In this document: positions 11,373 to 23,779 of the stretch, piece after piece
Layout: every line of letters starts with the position of its first letter
Numbering within the stretch: position 1 is the first letter of the stretch
Source: Dendrobium chrysotoxum
Lineage: Eukaryota > Streptophyta > Magnoliopsida > Asparagales > Orchidaceae
Direction: 5' to 3'
Assembly (NCBI GenBank): GCA_019925795.1
Contig: CM034315.1
Location: 9,672,001 to 9,736,000 of the forward strand
DNA: 64,000 nt
Notes under the pieces: model-generated
Database searches by the model: none
What the model was told of the DNA's origin: nothing
Seen by the model: the letters and a program-made list of their open reading frames with translations, nothing else
Program-made: the position numbers and the translations under genes

Positions 11373-12508
11373 TATTATGAGGACTTAATTTAAGTGGGAT
11401 TTAATAAATCTTATAAATCAAGATTTAGGATCGGTTTGAGATGGTTGGAACATTTTGTAATGGTGCTATGAAATTGTTGTGGGAAAAGTAATTTTTTTGA
11501 AAGTTGCTATGGATATTATAAATATATTCTTTTAAAAAGAAACGAACAACTATTTTCTTATCACACTCATTGTAAAAAACAACTTCCACCATAAAATTTC
11601 TTAAAACCATTGAAAATGTTGCAATAAAGTAGCAATCAAATAAAATTATGACTGTGCCGTAAAAAAATATAGTGAAAAAGCTCTTTAAAATAGACTCTTA
11701 ACTATAAAGTCCTTGAGGTGTTAAAAAATAGTAAATTTTTATTTGGCATAAATGTATAATAAAATTAAATTTGATTAAATTTTAGTAAATTATTTCTTAA
11801 ATATTTTTAAAATTTAGGATTTAAATGAAAAAAGAGAAATAATTAGGAGAAATATGAATACTTTAAATCCTACTTTCTTCAAGATTTACTAAATTTGACA
11901 TTTAACCTAAAATGAAAAAAAAAAAATTAATTCTTTATGTATTTTTATAAATACCATTATTCTTTATCATAAAATAAAAAAAGGTATATAATGTCCACAT
12001 GCCACTATTGGGTATATATTTTCAAAAGTAATATAATTTATGTTAAGCAATTAAATAATTAAGAGGAATTTTTGTTATTAAAAATGTGCAGTAGTTTTTT
12101 TTTTTTAAATTTATTAGTATATTTGGAATGGTTACAAGGAATAATGAGAACATTAAAGATCCTTCTTTAAAAAACTATAAAGAAGTAATTTTTTTGAAAG
12201 CTATTTTACAAAATAATTTTTTAATATAATTTTTTTTAGAAGCAGAGAAAAGAGGTGATCAAATAAAAATTATGATAGCAGTTTGAAGAGTAAAGTAACA
12301 ATATTTTCAGAAGACAGATTCAATAGTTGCTTCAATCAAATTAGACAAGCCGAATCAGATTGATCATCTTCGTCTTTTGGCGGGCGCTGCAAGGAGGTGA
12401 TGAGAGTGTAATACAGAGATCTTGGTGCACCAGCTCCTACTAGATCAATGCCTTGGCCCCCAAGGGTCATATGAGCAACAAGCTACCACCTTTAATTTGC
12501 ACTATTAA
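11373..12508. other. AT-rich intergenic sequence
   Basis: No gene or RNA recognised. Several A/T tracts; open frames here are chance. Confidence 0.35.
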
Positions 12509-12620
12509 GGCTTCATTTGGGACGGCTTTCTTATTTTTTCTTAAAACAGTTTTTTAGTAAAAATATTAAATTTTTGTACTAAAAAACTATTTTTAGTAAA
12601 AAATCATCCCAAACAAAACC
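12509..12620. mobile_element. Tourist-like MITE
   Basis: A 112-bp block with ends GGCTTCATTTGGGACG and TCCCAAACAAAACC, flanked by TAA on each side (12506-12508, 12621-12623). A 3-bp TAA duplication with such inverted ends fits PIF/Harbinger-type (Tourist) MITEs. The interior is inverted and AT-rich. Confidence 0.75.
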
Positions 12621-13220
12621 TAAATCATCATTTATTAGAGAAAATTCAAGAAGTTTTAAAACATTTTAATCTTTTTTTTTAAGAGTCTGTGCTCCATTAA
12701 GTCGCACCTAATTTATTAAAAGAGCAATAACCATTGTTGGTACAAGATCCAAGTGAAGAAGCACCATGCTCTTTGAAATTTTTCTCATTGATCAAATATG
12801 TGAAACTTCATATCATCGCCACAAGGACTTAACATCAACCGAGGCTTCAACAGTGGCAGCTTTCCTACTATTTTGTTTTTCAAAATATATCCATAATTTC
12901 TATTTAGCCACTGTCTTTTAGTTGCTTAAAAAAATTATATAAAAACTGTTTTCTATAACAAGCAATTACTTATATTCCAAACAAAACCTCAAGTCTTTCG
13001 CAACCTTATATTGTACGATCAAAATCACCAGCAATATAGACAAAAGAAAAAAGCAAAAAAAAAAAAAGAATGAGAAAGGTAAAAATAAAAAAAAATAAAA
13101 ATATGCTTCTCTTGCTTTGATCCTCAATCGTCGCCACAGACGACCTCGCGAAGGTATGAATTTTCTGAAACTTAGATTCTCGCTCTCGAAGTTCTCGGTG
13201 CACCGAAAAACTGCCTATAC
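12621..13220. other. No recognised gene
   Basis: AT-rich up to about 13.0 kb, then an A-rich tract before the hairpin repeat block. Nothing coding is supported. Confidence 0.35.
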
Positions 13221-13600
13221 ATGCGTTTATTCGCGTGGTGGGAAGGGACCCTAGTGTGGCGCCTACAACGAGGCGGGTAATCACCTAAAATCTTGTTCTG
13301 GATGTTCATGTCGAGCCGGCAAAACGCCCATACACATTTTCCTAAGCATGATGGGAATGGAACCCGGTCCGACACCTACGGCGAGGCGGGTAGGCCTTAT
13401 ACACGCTTTTCTTAGCTTGGTGGGGACAATCTTAAAAACCCGTATGCAGCTCTGTACCTACAGAAAAACAACTGCTCTTCTTTTTTAGGTACATTTGAAG
13501 ACCTATGCACGCTCTCTTAAGCGTGGTGGGGGGTTGAAGACTTTATGGCCGCGGTGTCCGAGGACACCTATCATATACGCTTTTCTAAGCGTGGTGGGAA
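13221..13600. repeat. Five spaced copies of a hairpin motif
   Basis: The motif CCTATACACGCTTTTCTAAG followed by CGTGGTGGGAA recurs at about 13221, 13331, 13401, 13507 and 13575. Each copy can form a short stem, ACGC(TT)...(AA)GCGT. Spacings are about 110, 70, 106 and 68 bp, so longer and shorter intervals alternate. Between some copies lies CCTACGGCGAGGCGGGTA. The block is GC-richer than its surroundings and has no credible protein. Confidence 0.7.
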
Positions 13601-13659
13601 GGCCCAGTTTCCCGTAGTTTTCCCTAAACGGGGGAGACGTTGATGCTGCCGAAATTTCA

Positions 13660-14010
13660 GGTGAACATAAAATCACACTTGGACCTGACTTGGACAAATT
13701 TTGGACGACTTTGAACTCAAACTTGGACTCTAATTTGAACAAATCAAAGGACCTTAACTCAAATTGAAAATTAATTAAACTTGCAAGAGAACTCAAACTC
13801 AAATGAACTAAGTGCAATGGACATGAATTCAATTTGAATTTGGACTTGAACTTCTACAAAACAGCAGGGGACTCAAACTGAATGCCAATGCATTGAACTT
13901 GCACTTGATTTGAATACCAAATGAGATGACTCAAGGAGCTTGACATTGAACAATCAACAATAAATTGAACTCAAATAATTTGAAATCTAATTTGAACTTG
14001 GATTTAATTG
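13660..14010. repeat. Degenerate AACTTGAACTCAAA simple repeat
   Basis: Words such as ACTTGGACTT, GAACTCAAATT and AATTTGAACTT repeat loosely for about 350 bp, with A-rich plus-strand bias. No unit length is well kept. Confidence 0.6.
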
Positions 14011-15844
14011 GATGACATAGAACATAAAATAAAGCTCATGATTGAGTAAAGTGGCAACATGTGAGCAAGGAACAAATGGACATGTAGTGACATATTTATG
14101 GCTAATAATGTAAAATTGTTAATGAACATTAAGTATTCGTCATTCCAATTAGAAGGCAAATGTCATCAAACAGTTCATCATGCAAGACTCCTAATCATTT
14201 TTCATATGATGATAAAGGACTTATAACATTCGAGGTTACTCATCTACAAACAATAATCAAGTGACTTGTGATAAATGAATATTCAAATGTCACTTGTCTG
14301 CAAGCGATCGTCAACAGGAATCAAGAGAGATATATGATCGGGTTCAAACGCATCAAATAGCAATGCACTCAACAGAACATACATGAATGTCAACAAAATA
14401 TATAGAAGACTCATGATATATGAGGGGCATATAATGAACATGAAGATTATGATGAACAAGAGCTGGAATGTAGCTTGTTTGTAAAAGAAGAAACAACAAC
14501 AAGAATTCAATATTGCAAGCAATGAAAATGAAGGGGATACTTATGAATAAAGTATGAGGAGTGTGTAATGAGTTAAGGGTAATACATTGGCAAAACATAT
14601 AAACTCCTATAAGCTAATGTATAAGACTCTTTATTCATACAATGATCCTATCTACAAGCGATCATGACTAATGTAGTCTATTGAAAAATAGCAATCACTG
14701 AAATGCTATGAATATAGAAGATCACAAATAAAGATATGGATGAAGTTATAATAAATGAAAAACGTCTACAAGCTTGTAGCAGGTGACAGTGAGTATGGAA
14801 AGATCCTACATTCAACACTGGTCAAGATACGAATAAATGTATCAGTCTTCTATGACATAAGGCTGATGTACAAGAAATGTAATGGTGCTCTATGACCGAC
14901 TTCAAAGAATAAGTTGATACATTCAGCTCCAAAAGCAACAAAGTCAGAGTTTATAATATTCTTCGTAGTAGTCATGTGAGAAGATATAGCAGTTCCTATC
15001 ACATTCATCCGAGAATATTGGTGAAAGGATTACAGAGGCTAGAAAAACACTACAGCTTGCCCACAAGTGGCTGTAGAAAGATTATCATGCATACAACAGT
15101 CCACCTGCAAATAATGACAAAAAATGTGTAATAGATATTAGATCATCTTGCAATCAATAATAAGTAATCATCAAACAAATGTATTAATCCATTATAAGCA
15201 AAAGCAGCATGTTCAAAGTACTTACAAGTGGTTATAGAAAAGAACATTGTAGTACCCCCGTAATTAACAACCATCCCATGGCAGTCAGATACATTGTCCT
15301 CTTGCAAGTGAAGATGTACGACATGCTGCAAATGTAGGTACTCGCAGGCCTTTGCAGGAGACCTGCTGTGTACACAAAATCTCATTTGTGAGCAAAATGT
15401 CAAATGACTAAAGCAAACATAAATGCCTACGAGCCACTGAAGGAGGCCCTTTATACATTCAACCTACTGTTTGCAGGCAAATGTGAAAGATCTGTAACAT
15501 ATACGAGTTCTCTACAAATACAGATGTGCACACCACATGGCACCTATAGATAGATGCAGAAAGACTCAGTAAATGCAGTATCCTGTAGTTAATTTTAGTC
15601 TGCGAATGAATACCTCTACCTATAACAGTAGTGGATATATTGTAAAGACCAAAACCATAGCAAAATGGAGAAGGAATGTGCGGACCTCTGAAAGGACACA
15701 TAACACATCGCCGCCCCGTGGGGGGAGACAGTATTGCCAATGGGAGGACAGATTAGATCACATATACGATCAACCATTGAGGATAGCAGCTCTCGCTAGC
15801 ACACCTCGATGGATAATAATATATACGATCTAATCATCACAACG
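14011..15844. other. Probable decayed retroelement interior; no gene
   Basis: Many words such as CTACAAGTGG, CCTGCAAAT and TACAAGC recur loosely, and similar wording appears at 21.6-22.1 kb and, inverted, at 25.4-26.0 kb. This suggests old LTR-retrotransposon DNA. The short open frames (for example 15143-15403 minus, 15573-15833 plus) have no recognisable domain. Confidence 0.35.
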
Positions 15845-16520
15845 GGTTTCCCCCACCCAATACATCAGCTCGAGTGGGGTTTATTTGATAATGAGATTCA
15901 GTTTTCCACAGGCGCAAGCCCCCGTGGTTAATTACATCTCAGGCCAGGGCCTGAGAAAACTCTCGATTAAGGATTCTATATTATACTCTCAAATAGGATC
16001 GGCACATAGGGCGAAGACTAGGAAATCCTACTCAAAAGGAAAAGAAATGCTCGACTTGGCTTAGTCAACATGCACAGCTCAAATCAGCATCCGGAGGGAC
16101 TAAGGTAGTGAGAAGAAACTGGGGAAAAAAAAATAAATCATGCACTCGAAGCATACAGAAGAGAAGGATGAAAGTGGCGTCATCCGTGTGATGCAGATAT
16201 GTAGGGTTTATAGCCCCTGAAGGAAAGGAGACTTACCTACTGATGAGGCACACTATGAAATAATAGTAGCCTTGAATCCTAGGTCTAGAGTGGGTCTAGT
16301 ATTCTACGCAACACTAACACCCGTGTCCTAGCTAATGCAATGCAAAATTTGGACTTACCCCGGTCTGGATTGGGGAGCCAACTAATTACCTAGTCGATTC
16401 AAAATCATGAGTCCAGTCATTTTATGAAAGTTTGGTGGGTAGGTTACAATTTTTTGGAAATAGGGCCGACATCTAGAGTGTTTCCTAATTAGCCCCAGAC
16501 TTATGTAGGATGAATGCTCC
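15845..16520 (+). repeat. LTR-like dispersed repeat, plus-oriented copy
   Basis: Contains GGCGCAAGCCCCCGTGGTTA followed by ATTAC and CTCTCGATTAAGGA, the signature of a family also seen at 22-25, 45.4 and 60.4-61.3 kb. Further on, CTAGCTAATGCAATGCAAAA and TTGGACTTACC match 61.25-61.3 kb. At 15938-15955 is an 8-bp-stem palindrome (CTCAGGCC-AG-GGCCTGAG). No coding region. Confidence 0.55.
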
Positions 16521-19500
16521 TAGAGCTAATACAATTAAAATTTTAATTTAGTTGATTTTTAATGCAATGCATGCTAGTTAAAGCATTCGAATCAGAGATA
16601 CATGGATTTTAAAAAGGCTTATAAAAATAATTTTTAGAAGTAGACTGGGCTTCCTCAGGTCCGACTCCTCATCCTCATAGGTCAGATTATCCGGACTCTA
16701 CCCGCAGGCGGGGAAGTGTCTTATAGAAGGAGAAAGAGAATGCATTAATATGCATGCAACCCAGACGGTTCTAGTAGTTCCCTAAATCGTTAGGTTTCTA
16801 TATTATTTAAACCTTAAGATTTTAAATATTAATTATGGGTAAAAAATATTTTAGTCCTTAGAGAGCCTAATAAAATCTAGGCTAAAATAAAAGCGGCATA
16901 CAAATCGCCAAGAAACTAGGAAAAGTATATAACCTATGCGCAATCAACATCAAATCAAACACAACAAATAATCAAATTAATCAATTAAATATCCATAGGC
17001 CAACTACCCTTAATTACAAATCAGGGTCTGCAGAAAATTAAAGTGGCCGGGCACCACTGTCAACAACCCGGATTTCTAATCCTAGAACAGACTCAAGTGA
17101 CTTTGAGTGGGATATTTTTGGTCTTTAGCTTCTTGATCTTTTCTTCCTTGGGCTCCTGGATCTCCTCCTCCTCGAGCTCCTTAGATTTGTTATAACTGAA
17201 TACCTAGGGTGGATAGGAAGACTCTCCCCCAAAGGGGAGGTTATTCTCCCCACCTCGGGTAGTGAAGTGATCCAAATTTGGACTCCTGAATAAAAAAGTA
17301 TTATCCTCATAGTGGGTGTCCTTTCCTTCTTAGGAATCCAACCTTTGGATCTATGTATCCCCACTCAAAGGTGCACTTTCACAACTCAATATCAATATTA
17401 TAAATAATTTATATTAAATGAAAGCAATGAAATTCTAAACTCTCCTGCAAGGTTATCCTAATAAAATCATCCTAAGCAGTTTATACATCATCCCAAGCAA
17501 TTTATATGGAAATAAAAATACTCATCACAACCATACTTGGCCATACTCTTAATTGTTTTGAGGGCTAAGTAAACTCTGGAGCACCTGCAGTAATTTATAA
17601 CTATGATTTTTAATTAGCCCTCATTTATGTAGGGGGGCTGACCAATTTCTGAAGCCCCTGCATAAAACAATGTTAGTATTCAAATCATGATTATTATCCC
17701 TCATTTTATTAACGCTGCATGAGCATGACCACCTGTAGAAAATATCGTTAGTATCAAAATTGATCCTAACTTATGGGTAGTCTATCATGTAATCACATTA
17801 ATTCCCAGAGTGCAGTAAAAGTAAACAAACACACCAACGTCATCTCAATTACAACATATAGTGAAATCTCGGAAAACTCAGCACACAACAGAAAAGTAAA
17901 CACCGGCCTAGCCTAGGTCTAGAAGTGGTGCCCTAACAAACCATCTAAGTGTATGTGAAGGGCTGTGTGGCTGAGATAGTCCCTAAGCTGAGTAATTAGT
18001 TGAAATTATCTAGCGTCCAGGTTTGTTGTCGGTCTAAGGGAAAGGTTTAAGTTTAAGTTTTAAATATTAATGTATTAAGGATTAAATTAAATATGTTTTA
18101 AGGGTTCAGTGATCACTACCTTTGTTTCACACCGAGGCCGTAAATTTTATTTCACCTTCCTTGGGGCTAAGTCAATAGCCTTGTAGGCCTGGGTTACCTA
18201 GTAGCAACTATTGATTAATTAAGTTGATTTAGTTGGTTGAAGATTAAAAGAAAAGGAGTATATTAATTTATTTATTATTATGTTAGTATGTTAGTTTTAG
18301 GTTAAGGGTGATGTTTTCTTAAATTTAAGTTAAGCCGGTGGTTTTCGGAAGGTCCAGAGTCATCCTATCCACTAGGTCAAAAGGGTCCAAAATTGACTTT
18401 TTAATTAAAGAGGGTTTGTGATTACTTAATATTTTTATAAAATAATAGATCTTAACTCGATCAATTTGACTATAAGCATGCCCAAATTGGATTCTTCTAT
18501 CCAAAGTTATGAATTTCCGAAGTTTTGGTCTTGTATTGAACTAAGTTTGACCGGATTGTTGACTTTTTGATTTAATATTTTTAATAAATACTAGACCTTA
18601 ATGTGAGTTGAATTCCTTTGACGTTGCCCCATTTGGAATTTTCTATAATTAGTTATGAATTTTTAAAGTTTGGGTTATTTAATGAATTATCAAAATTATT
18701 TAATTCAAGGCTGTTTTAGGGATTTTGATCCAAATCAGTTCCAAACTGCTTGGAATCACCCCTAAAGGTCAAGAATAACCCAAATAAGTGTTCCCAAGTA
18801 TTTGGGAAAATTTTAGAATTTTTAATAATTTTAATTATTTAATTAAGGCAAAAAGGTGATTTTTAATCAAAATTAAATTAAAGTTAAGATTGAGGTCCAA
18901 TTAAGGGGCTTTTAATTTTCATGGATTAAGGACTGAATTCTGGAGAATTTGATATATCATGGGTAATTTTTTGATTTAAAATGAATTTATTAAAATTTTT
19001 GGAAGTTTCTAAGGCTTAATTAACGGGTAAATTAGGGTTGATCAATTAAGGGGTTTAATGAGTCCTAAAAATTCCTAAAAACTTTTGAGAGGTTTAGGAT
19101 GTTACTAAGTTTAAGTGTTTCAAGTTTCAAGTCAATCAGAGGTAAACCCTAACTCCTAGAATTTCTCTAAGTCTACGAGACGGGTCCTTAATTATTGTCC
19201 TTAGGGTGTCACTACGTTGTACAGGTTTGAATAAGTGTTTGAGACTAACCCTTGGGGTAACATAAAGGGAATGCAATACAAACTTAAACATACCAAGTCC
19301 TTAGATCTAGGAGAGCCTAAACTAAGTGTTTGTGCATCCTACACATACAAGGACTACGAAACACTAAAGAAAATAAGATTAACGAAGTTATTAGTGAATG
19401 ATTGAGACCCAATCACCCACTAATCCTCCCCACATGAATGCTATTCATATATAGATCCTATGTTTAAGATTTCAAAGGGTAGATCTCTCATAATTGAAGG

Positions 19501-19977
19501 ATTTAAGTATTTATATAATTTTAAAATAATTTTAAAATACATAAATATTAAAATACATAATTATATAAGTTTTAAAAATAAGGTAATTTAAAGTAACTCA
19601 TTGCATAGGTATGAGAGATCCACCAGCAACCCAAAGTGAGGTTTCAAAATAAATTTGTATTTAAAATAAAATAATTTTTTGTTTTTAAAATAATTAAATA
19701 ATAATTAAATAATCAAGAAAATAAGTAATGCAGAAATAATCTAAAAAAGATAGATTTGGGGTCTGAAAATATTTTTAAATTAAAATTTATATTTTTCTGA
19801 AAAATTCAAGTTATTATACTCAAAAATCCTATTTAATATGAATAAGTTATGATTTTCTAAAGTTAAAAGGGTTTAAAAGTAATTCTTAAATAATTTATAA
19901 TAGTTAATGTTTTTAAAAAATAAAAATAATTAATAAATTAAAAGTAAATTGAATATTAAACTTCTGGATTTTAAAAT
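16521..19977. other. Decayed repetitive DNA; no gene
   Basis: The 16.6-17.9 kb part has retroelement-like wording but no protein domain. From 18.2 kb the sequence becomes AT-rich with many TTAATTAA and AATTTT words. The Arg/Ser-rich frame at 17125-17364 (minus) is a purine/pyrimidine bias artefact. Confidence 0.35.
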
Positions 19978-20082
19978 AAATAATAATAATAATAATAATA
20001 AAAGAAAAATAATAATAATAATAATAATTTAAAAATAAATAATAATAATAAAAATAATAAAATAGTAGTAATTAATAATTTA

Positions 20083-20132
<50 letters not shown>

Positions 20133-20137
20133 GTAAA

Positions 20138-20168
<31 letters not shown>

Positions 20169-20246
20169 GAAATAAAATAATTATAATAGTAATTAATAAT
20201 AATAATAATAATAATAATAACAATAATAATATAAATAAAAAATGAA

Positions 20247-20292
<46 letters not shown>

Positions 20293-20330
20293 TAATAGTA
20301 ATATTAATATTAATATTAATATTAATGATA
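19978..20330. repeat. Compound AAT/AT microsatellite block
   Basis: Successive (AAT/TAA)n tracts lie at about 19978-20050, 20139-20170, 20195-20225 and 20247-20292, with an (AT)n tract at about 20093-20127 and a (TTAATA)n-like end. Length variation between individuals is very likely. Confidence 0.9.
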
Positions 20331-20499
20331 ATATAATTTAATATAATTTAAAATAATCAAAAATAATTTTTTCTGAAATTTTTTATTATAATTATTTAAA
20401 TAATATTATATAAAAAAATAAATTTAAAATGATTAAAAGAATTAATTTTAAATTAAAATTGACGGCGGCGGCGCGAGCCACGTGGCAACACGGGATTCG

Positions 20500-20610
20500 C
20501 CCGTTCAAACTGCGCCAATCATCGCCAATGATTGCGCGACAGCGCAATCATCTGCCCATGATTGGGCGACAGCGCAATCATTTGCCCATGATAATTGGGC
20601 GACGGTGCGG
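20500..20610. repeat. Short tandem repeat GCGCAATCAT...ATTGGGCGACA
   Basis: About two and a half units of roughly 37 bp built on GACAGCGCAATCAT and TGCCCATGATTGGGC, within a GC-rich patch. Each unit contains small inverted words (CAATCAT/ATGATTG), so the single strand could fold. Confidence 0.6.
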
Positions 20611-21310
20611 CGGCTGACTTATCTGAGTCAGCAGTGCGCTGCGCCGTCTGATCTTCCGCTATTTGAACCGACGGACCAGATCTCGCCAATCAAGTAGCAT
20701 AACCACGGGATTAGCCGCGTGGTTTGAACGGGTCCGCAGGATGATCGAATCCACGCTGTTGATGAAAATATTGACGGCTCAGATCTCTCCCAGTCCAGGC
20801 CCATGCACACCAAACCCTAGAACACATCTTTGGGCTCGTTTGATCGATCTACTCAACCAAATCAAATGAAATTTTAACCGTAGCCTATATGCATGAAGAT
20901 AATTCATGTGGGTATAATTTCGCAGTCTAAAACCAAGTGTATGAAAAGCTATTTAGATCTATGTGCTTCTAGATAGGGTTGAGCTTTTCACCTAGATTTC
21001 TAGATGGATTTGGGAGTTCTTGGATTCTCTGAATTTGTTGTCTGTCCACGAATAAGATTGTAGAAGACTCCACGGGCTGAGGACACTTGGATCGAGAGCT
21101 ATCCCACCTTGAACGAATATAGGCTCGGGTTCGCCGAAATCTTGCCGCCGGCGAGCTTTGGATGGTGGAGTTTGAATGGGAAGAGGTGAAGGAGGGTTGT
21201 GGGAGTTCACAAAATGAGAAGTCTCGATTTGAGAGGGGCTGGAAAGAAAGCAAGAGCCAAAAAGTCCCCTCAAACAAACCCTAAAACTCCTATTTATAAC
21301 CATAAGGCTT
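20611..21310 (-). repeat. LTR-like leader with TATA box (minus orientation)
   Basis: On the minus strand, TTATAAATAGGAGTTTTAGG near 21.3 kb looks like a TATA box followed by a transcribed leader containing TTAGGGTTTG. The leader keeps one frame open for about 100 residues (21303 to 20992) without any known domain. Moderate GC and this layout are common in plant LTR promoters. The partner LTR and internal proteins were not found, so this is a tentative call. Confidence 0.35.
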
Positions 21311-22084
21311 TAATCAACGGCTATGATTTGTTCTAGGGTCTAATAGGAGGGAAACCAAGGCCTCTTTGCCGTGGCTTGGGTTTAAAACCTAATAGGAATC
21401 ATTTAAATAGCTTAGTGGGCCCTGAATAGACCTTAATGGGTCAAATTGACCCATTAGGACTTAGGTTGACCAAGTTAAGGGTTGACTTGGTCAACCTAGT
21501 CAATTAGGTCCATGGAAGAGGTGGATTGAGCCAGGGATTGGTTTGGACTTGATTTGAATTGATTTAGACCCATATGGGCTTAATGGGTTAACCCGGGTTG
21601 ACCCAGGACCTGGGTCTGGGGAAAATCAGGGTGAACAGAATGCAGCAAATGCAAACACAACTACAAGTTGTCGTACTAGAAAGAGACCCGTTGTGCACCC
21701 AATATATTATCCATAAGCAAAACTCAAAAGAACTACATCAAGTGCAAGCGACTATGAATTACTGTGGGAAACCCATCGTGCAAACAACAAGCCATCTACA
21801 AGCACCTACAAACAAAGCAGGAGATTCGTTAGTGTAATATACTACAATTTACCTGCGTAAATCATGCAAGTAGTGCACGACAATCTACCTGTACAAGGCA
21901 GCAAATAACTCAATCCCCAAGCTGCTGCAAAATGCCACCGGATCTGCAACACTCATACAAGCAGACAGAAGGCGTCTACGAGCTTCCAAAAAGAATGCTA
22001 CATTCAAACGGCAATCACTCGTATAATTGAAATATTCCAAAAATGCTCCCATATTTACACTGTAATTTGTATGCACATAGGTAC
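21311..22084. other. Repetitive DNA without a gene
   Basis: Contains the TTGACCCATTAGG and GGTTGACC words near 21.4-21.6 kb and the CTACAAG-type wording shared with 14-15.8 kb. No domain is seen in any frame. Confidence 0.35.
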
Positions 22085-23655
22085 ATTGAAATACACATGT
22101 AACTATACACCCACATGGGCCCCGGCGAGCATGTTATAAGAACACACGTGACGTCTAGGGATGCTGTGCGGGTCAATAAATTTAAACCCGATCCTCTTAG
22201 ATAAGTAAATAGGAGTTGACAATGTTCAATAAATATTTATAAAATGCCCCCAAATACCCGCATGGTCCCCGACGAGCGTGTTGTAGGAACACGCGTGACG
22301 TCTAAGGATGCTATGCGGGTCAATAAGTGAATTCAAATTCGAGCCCGATCCTTCTATTCAGGTAGATAGGAGTCGACACTGCTCGAACTATTAAACGAAT
22401 ATACAGCCACAGAGTCGACTGAGATATTTGTTTTATACGTTCATATTAGGCCTTCAAGGCCTATAATCAAGAGAATTCACTTACAAAGACATAAAGCCTA
22501 TGAAACTCGATCCTCTATCGACAGTTTGATAGAGTTGACAAGGTTTAATCCATAAATACAAATGACCCCACTATGATGATGGCGGTGTTAAACTTTAATC
22601 TCAATCAAAGGGGTTCACGAATACTTTCAAATGCCTCCCAAAATCTCAAATTCCTACAAAATCCAAAAATCTCAAATTCCAAGATATTTAAAATCGAAAT
22701 AAACATCATTCAATCACTTAAAGCAAAATTCATCCACTCTCCGCAATAGTTTGCCGAGGTAGACAAATTAAAATTTACTTTTACTCACATAGAGCTAATG
22801 CCTGGTCGAAAATATCATTAGGATCCATTCTCAAACAGTCTCCTGCCAGTAAGGACGTGGTATATGTCCTCTAACCGACAGTCTCGCCGCTAAATGGCAC
22901 TGCAGGTAAACAGTTATGACCCGGGGCCCTCTGAACCGAGTGATTTTGCCGCCAAATGGCACTACGAGATAGCGGTTATGGCCAGAGCCAATATATTCCT
23001 TAATGACATCAAATCCTTAAGATATGAATCAATAGGATATGATTGATAAGGCACAAAGCCCTCTATCAGCTAAGGTGAATTCAAATTTGTCCCCTTAGAC
23101 AAACATCCACCCTATGTCTATAAGGTCACTTTGGACGATGCAACCCATGGCTGCCAACAAGGATCCTTCTGTCAGGTTGGGTCGACTACCTTCTCTGACT
23201 AAGTAAACCAGGGACCACGATGGCCCGGGATGACGGAACCATGGGATCTTGATCGGGTCCATCATCCATTCCACCACCATCCGCTTTAAGTGCAAGATGG
23301 TGAAATTTTTATTTTAAATATCAAGCCCTTTAAATATCCATACCCATGCTGCTACTATATGCCAGATAACGCGCATCTCTACGTATCTGATTGACTACTA
23401 GCCTTAATCGAAAGTTCTCTCTCATTATCGGGAGGGGTAATTAACTATAGGGGCTTGCGCCTATAGGAAACCAAAACTCAGATCATAAAGTCCTTACAAA
23501 ATGAGGGCAAAATCTCTGGGTAGTGTCTTATCTATAAACCCATCTGCCTTCCAAAATTTACCCCGGAACTTAAATCCGCTAAAACTCCCCCTCGAAGAAA
23601 GCATACGGGCGGAGGCTGGGGTCGAATTTTCAGAGCCCACACCTATAACACCATC
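22085..23655 (-). mobile_element. LTR-like repeat, left arm of a head-to-head pair
   Basis: Read on the minus strand it starts near 23655 with TGTTATAGGTGTGGGCTC and then GAGGGGGAGTTTTAGCGG. It continues with AAGGACTTTATGATCTGAG, TATAGGCGCAAGCCCCTATA and GTTAATTACC, and later a stretch over 23100-23290. The same series occurs in the same order on the plus strand at 23.78-25.4 kb. Near the outer end GACGTCT...GATGCT...GCGGGTCAATAA occurs twice (22.15 and 22.29 kb). It is non-coding, and a solo or truncated LTR is the simplest reading. Confidence 0.6.
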
Positions 23656-23779
23656 ACACTTATTTTGACACCACCGTCCTTACATTATGTCAAGATATTG
23701 AACCAAAGTCACAAGCAAAATAGCATAGTGCTTTATTCTCTCTTCTCTTTTCCTTTTTATTCTCTCTATTCTTTTTGTT

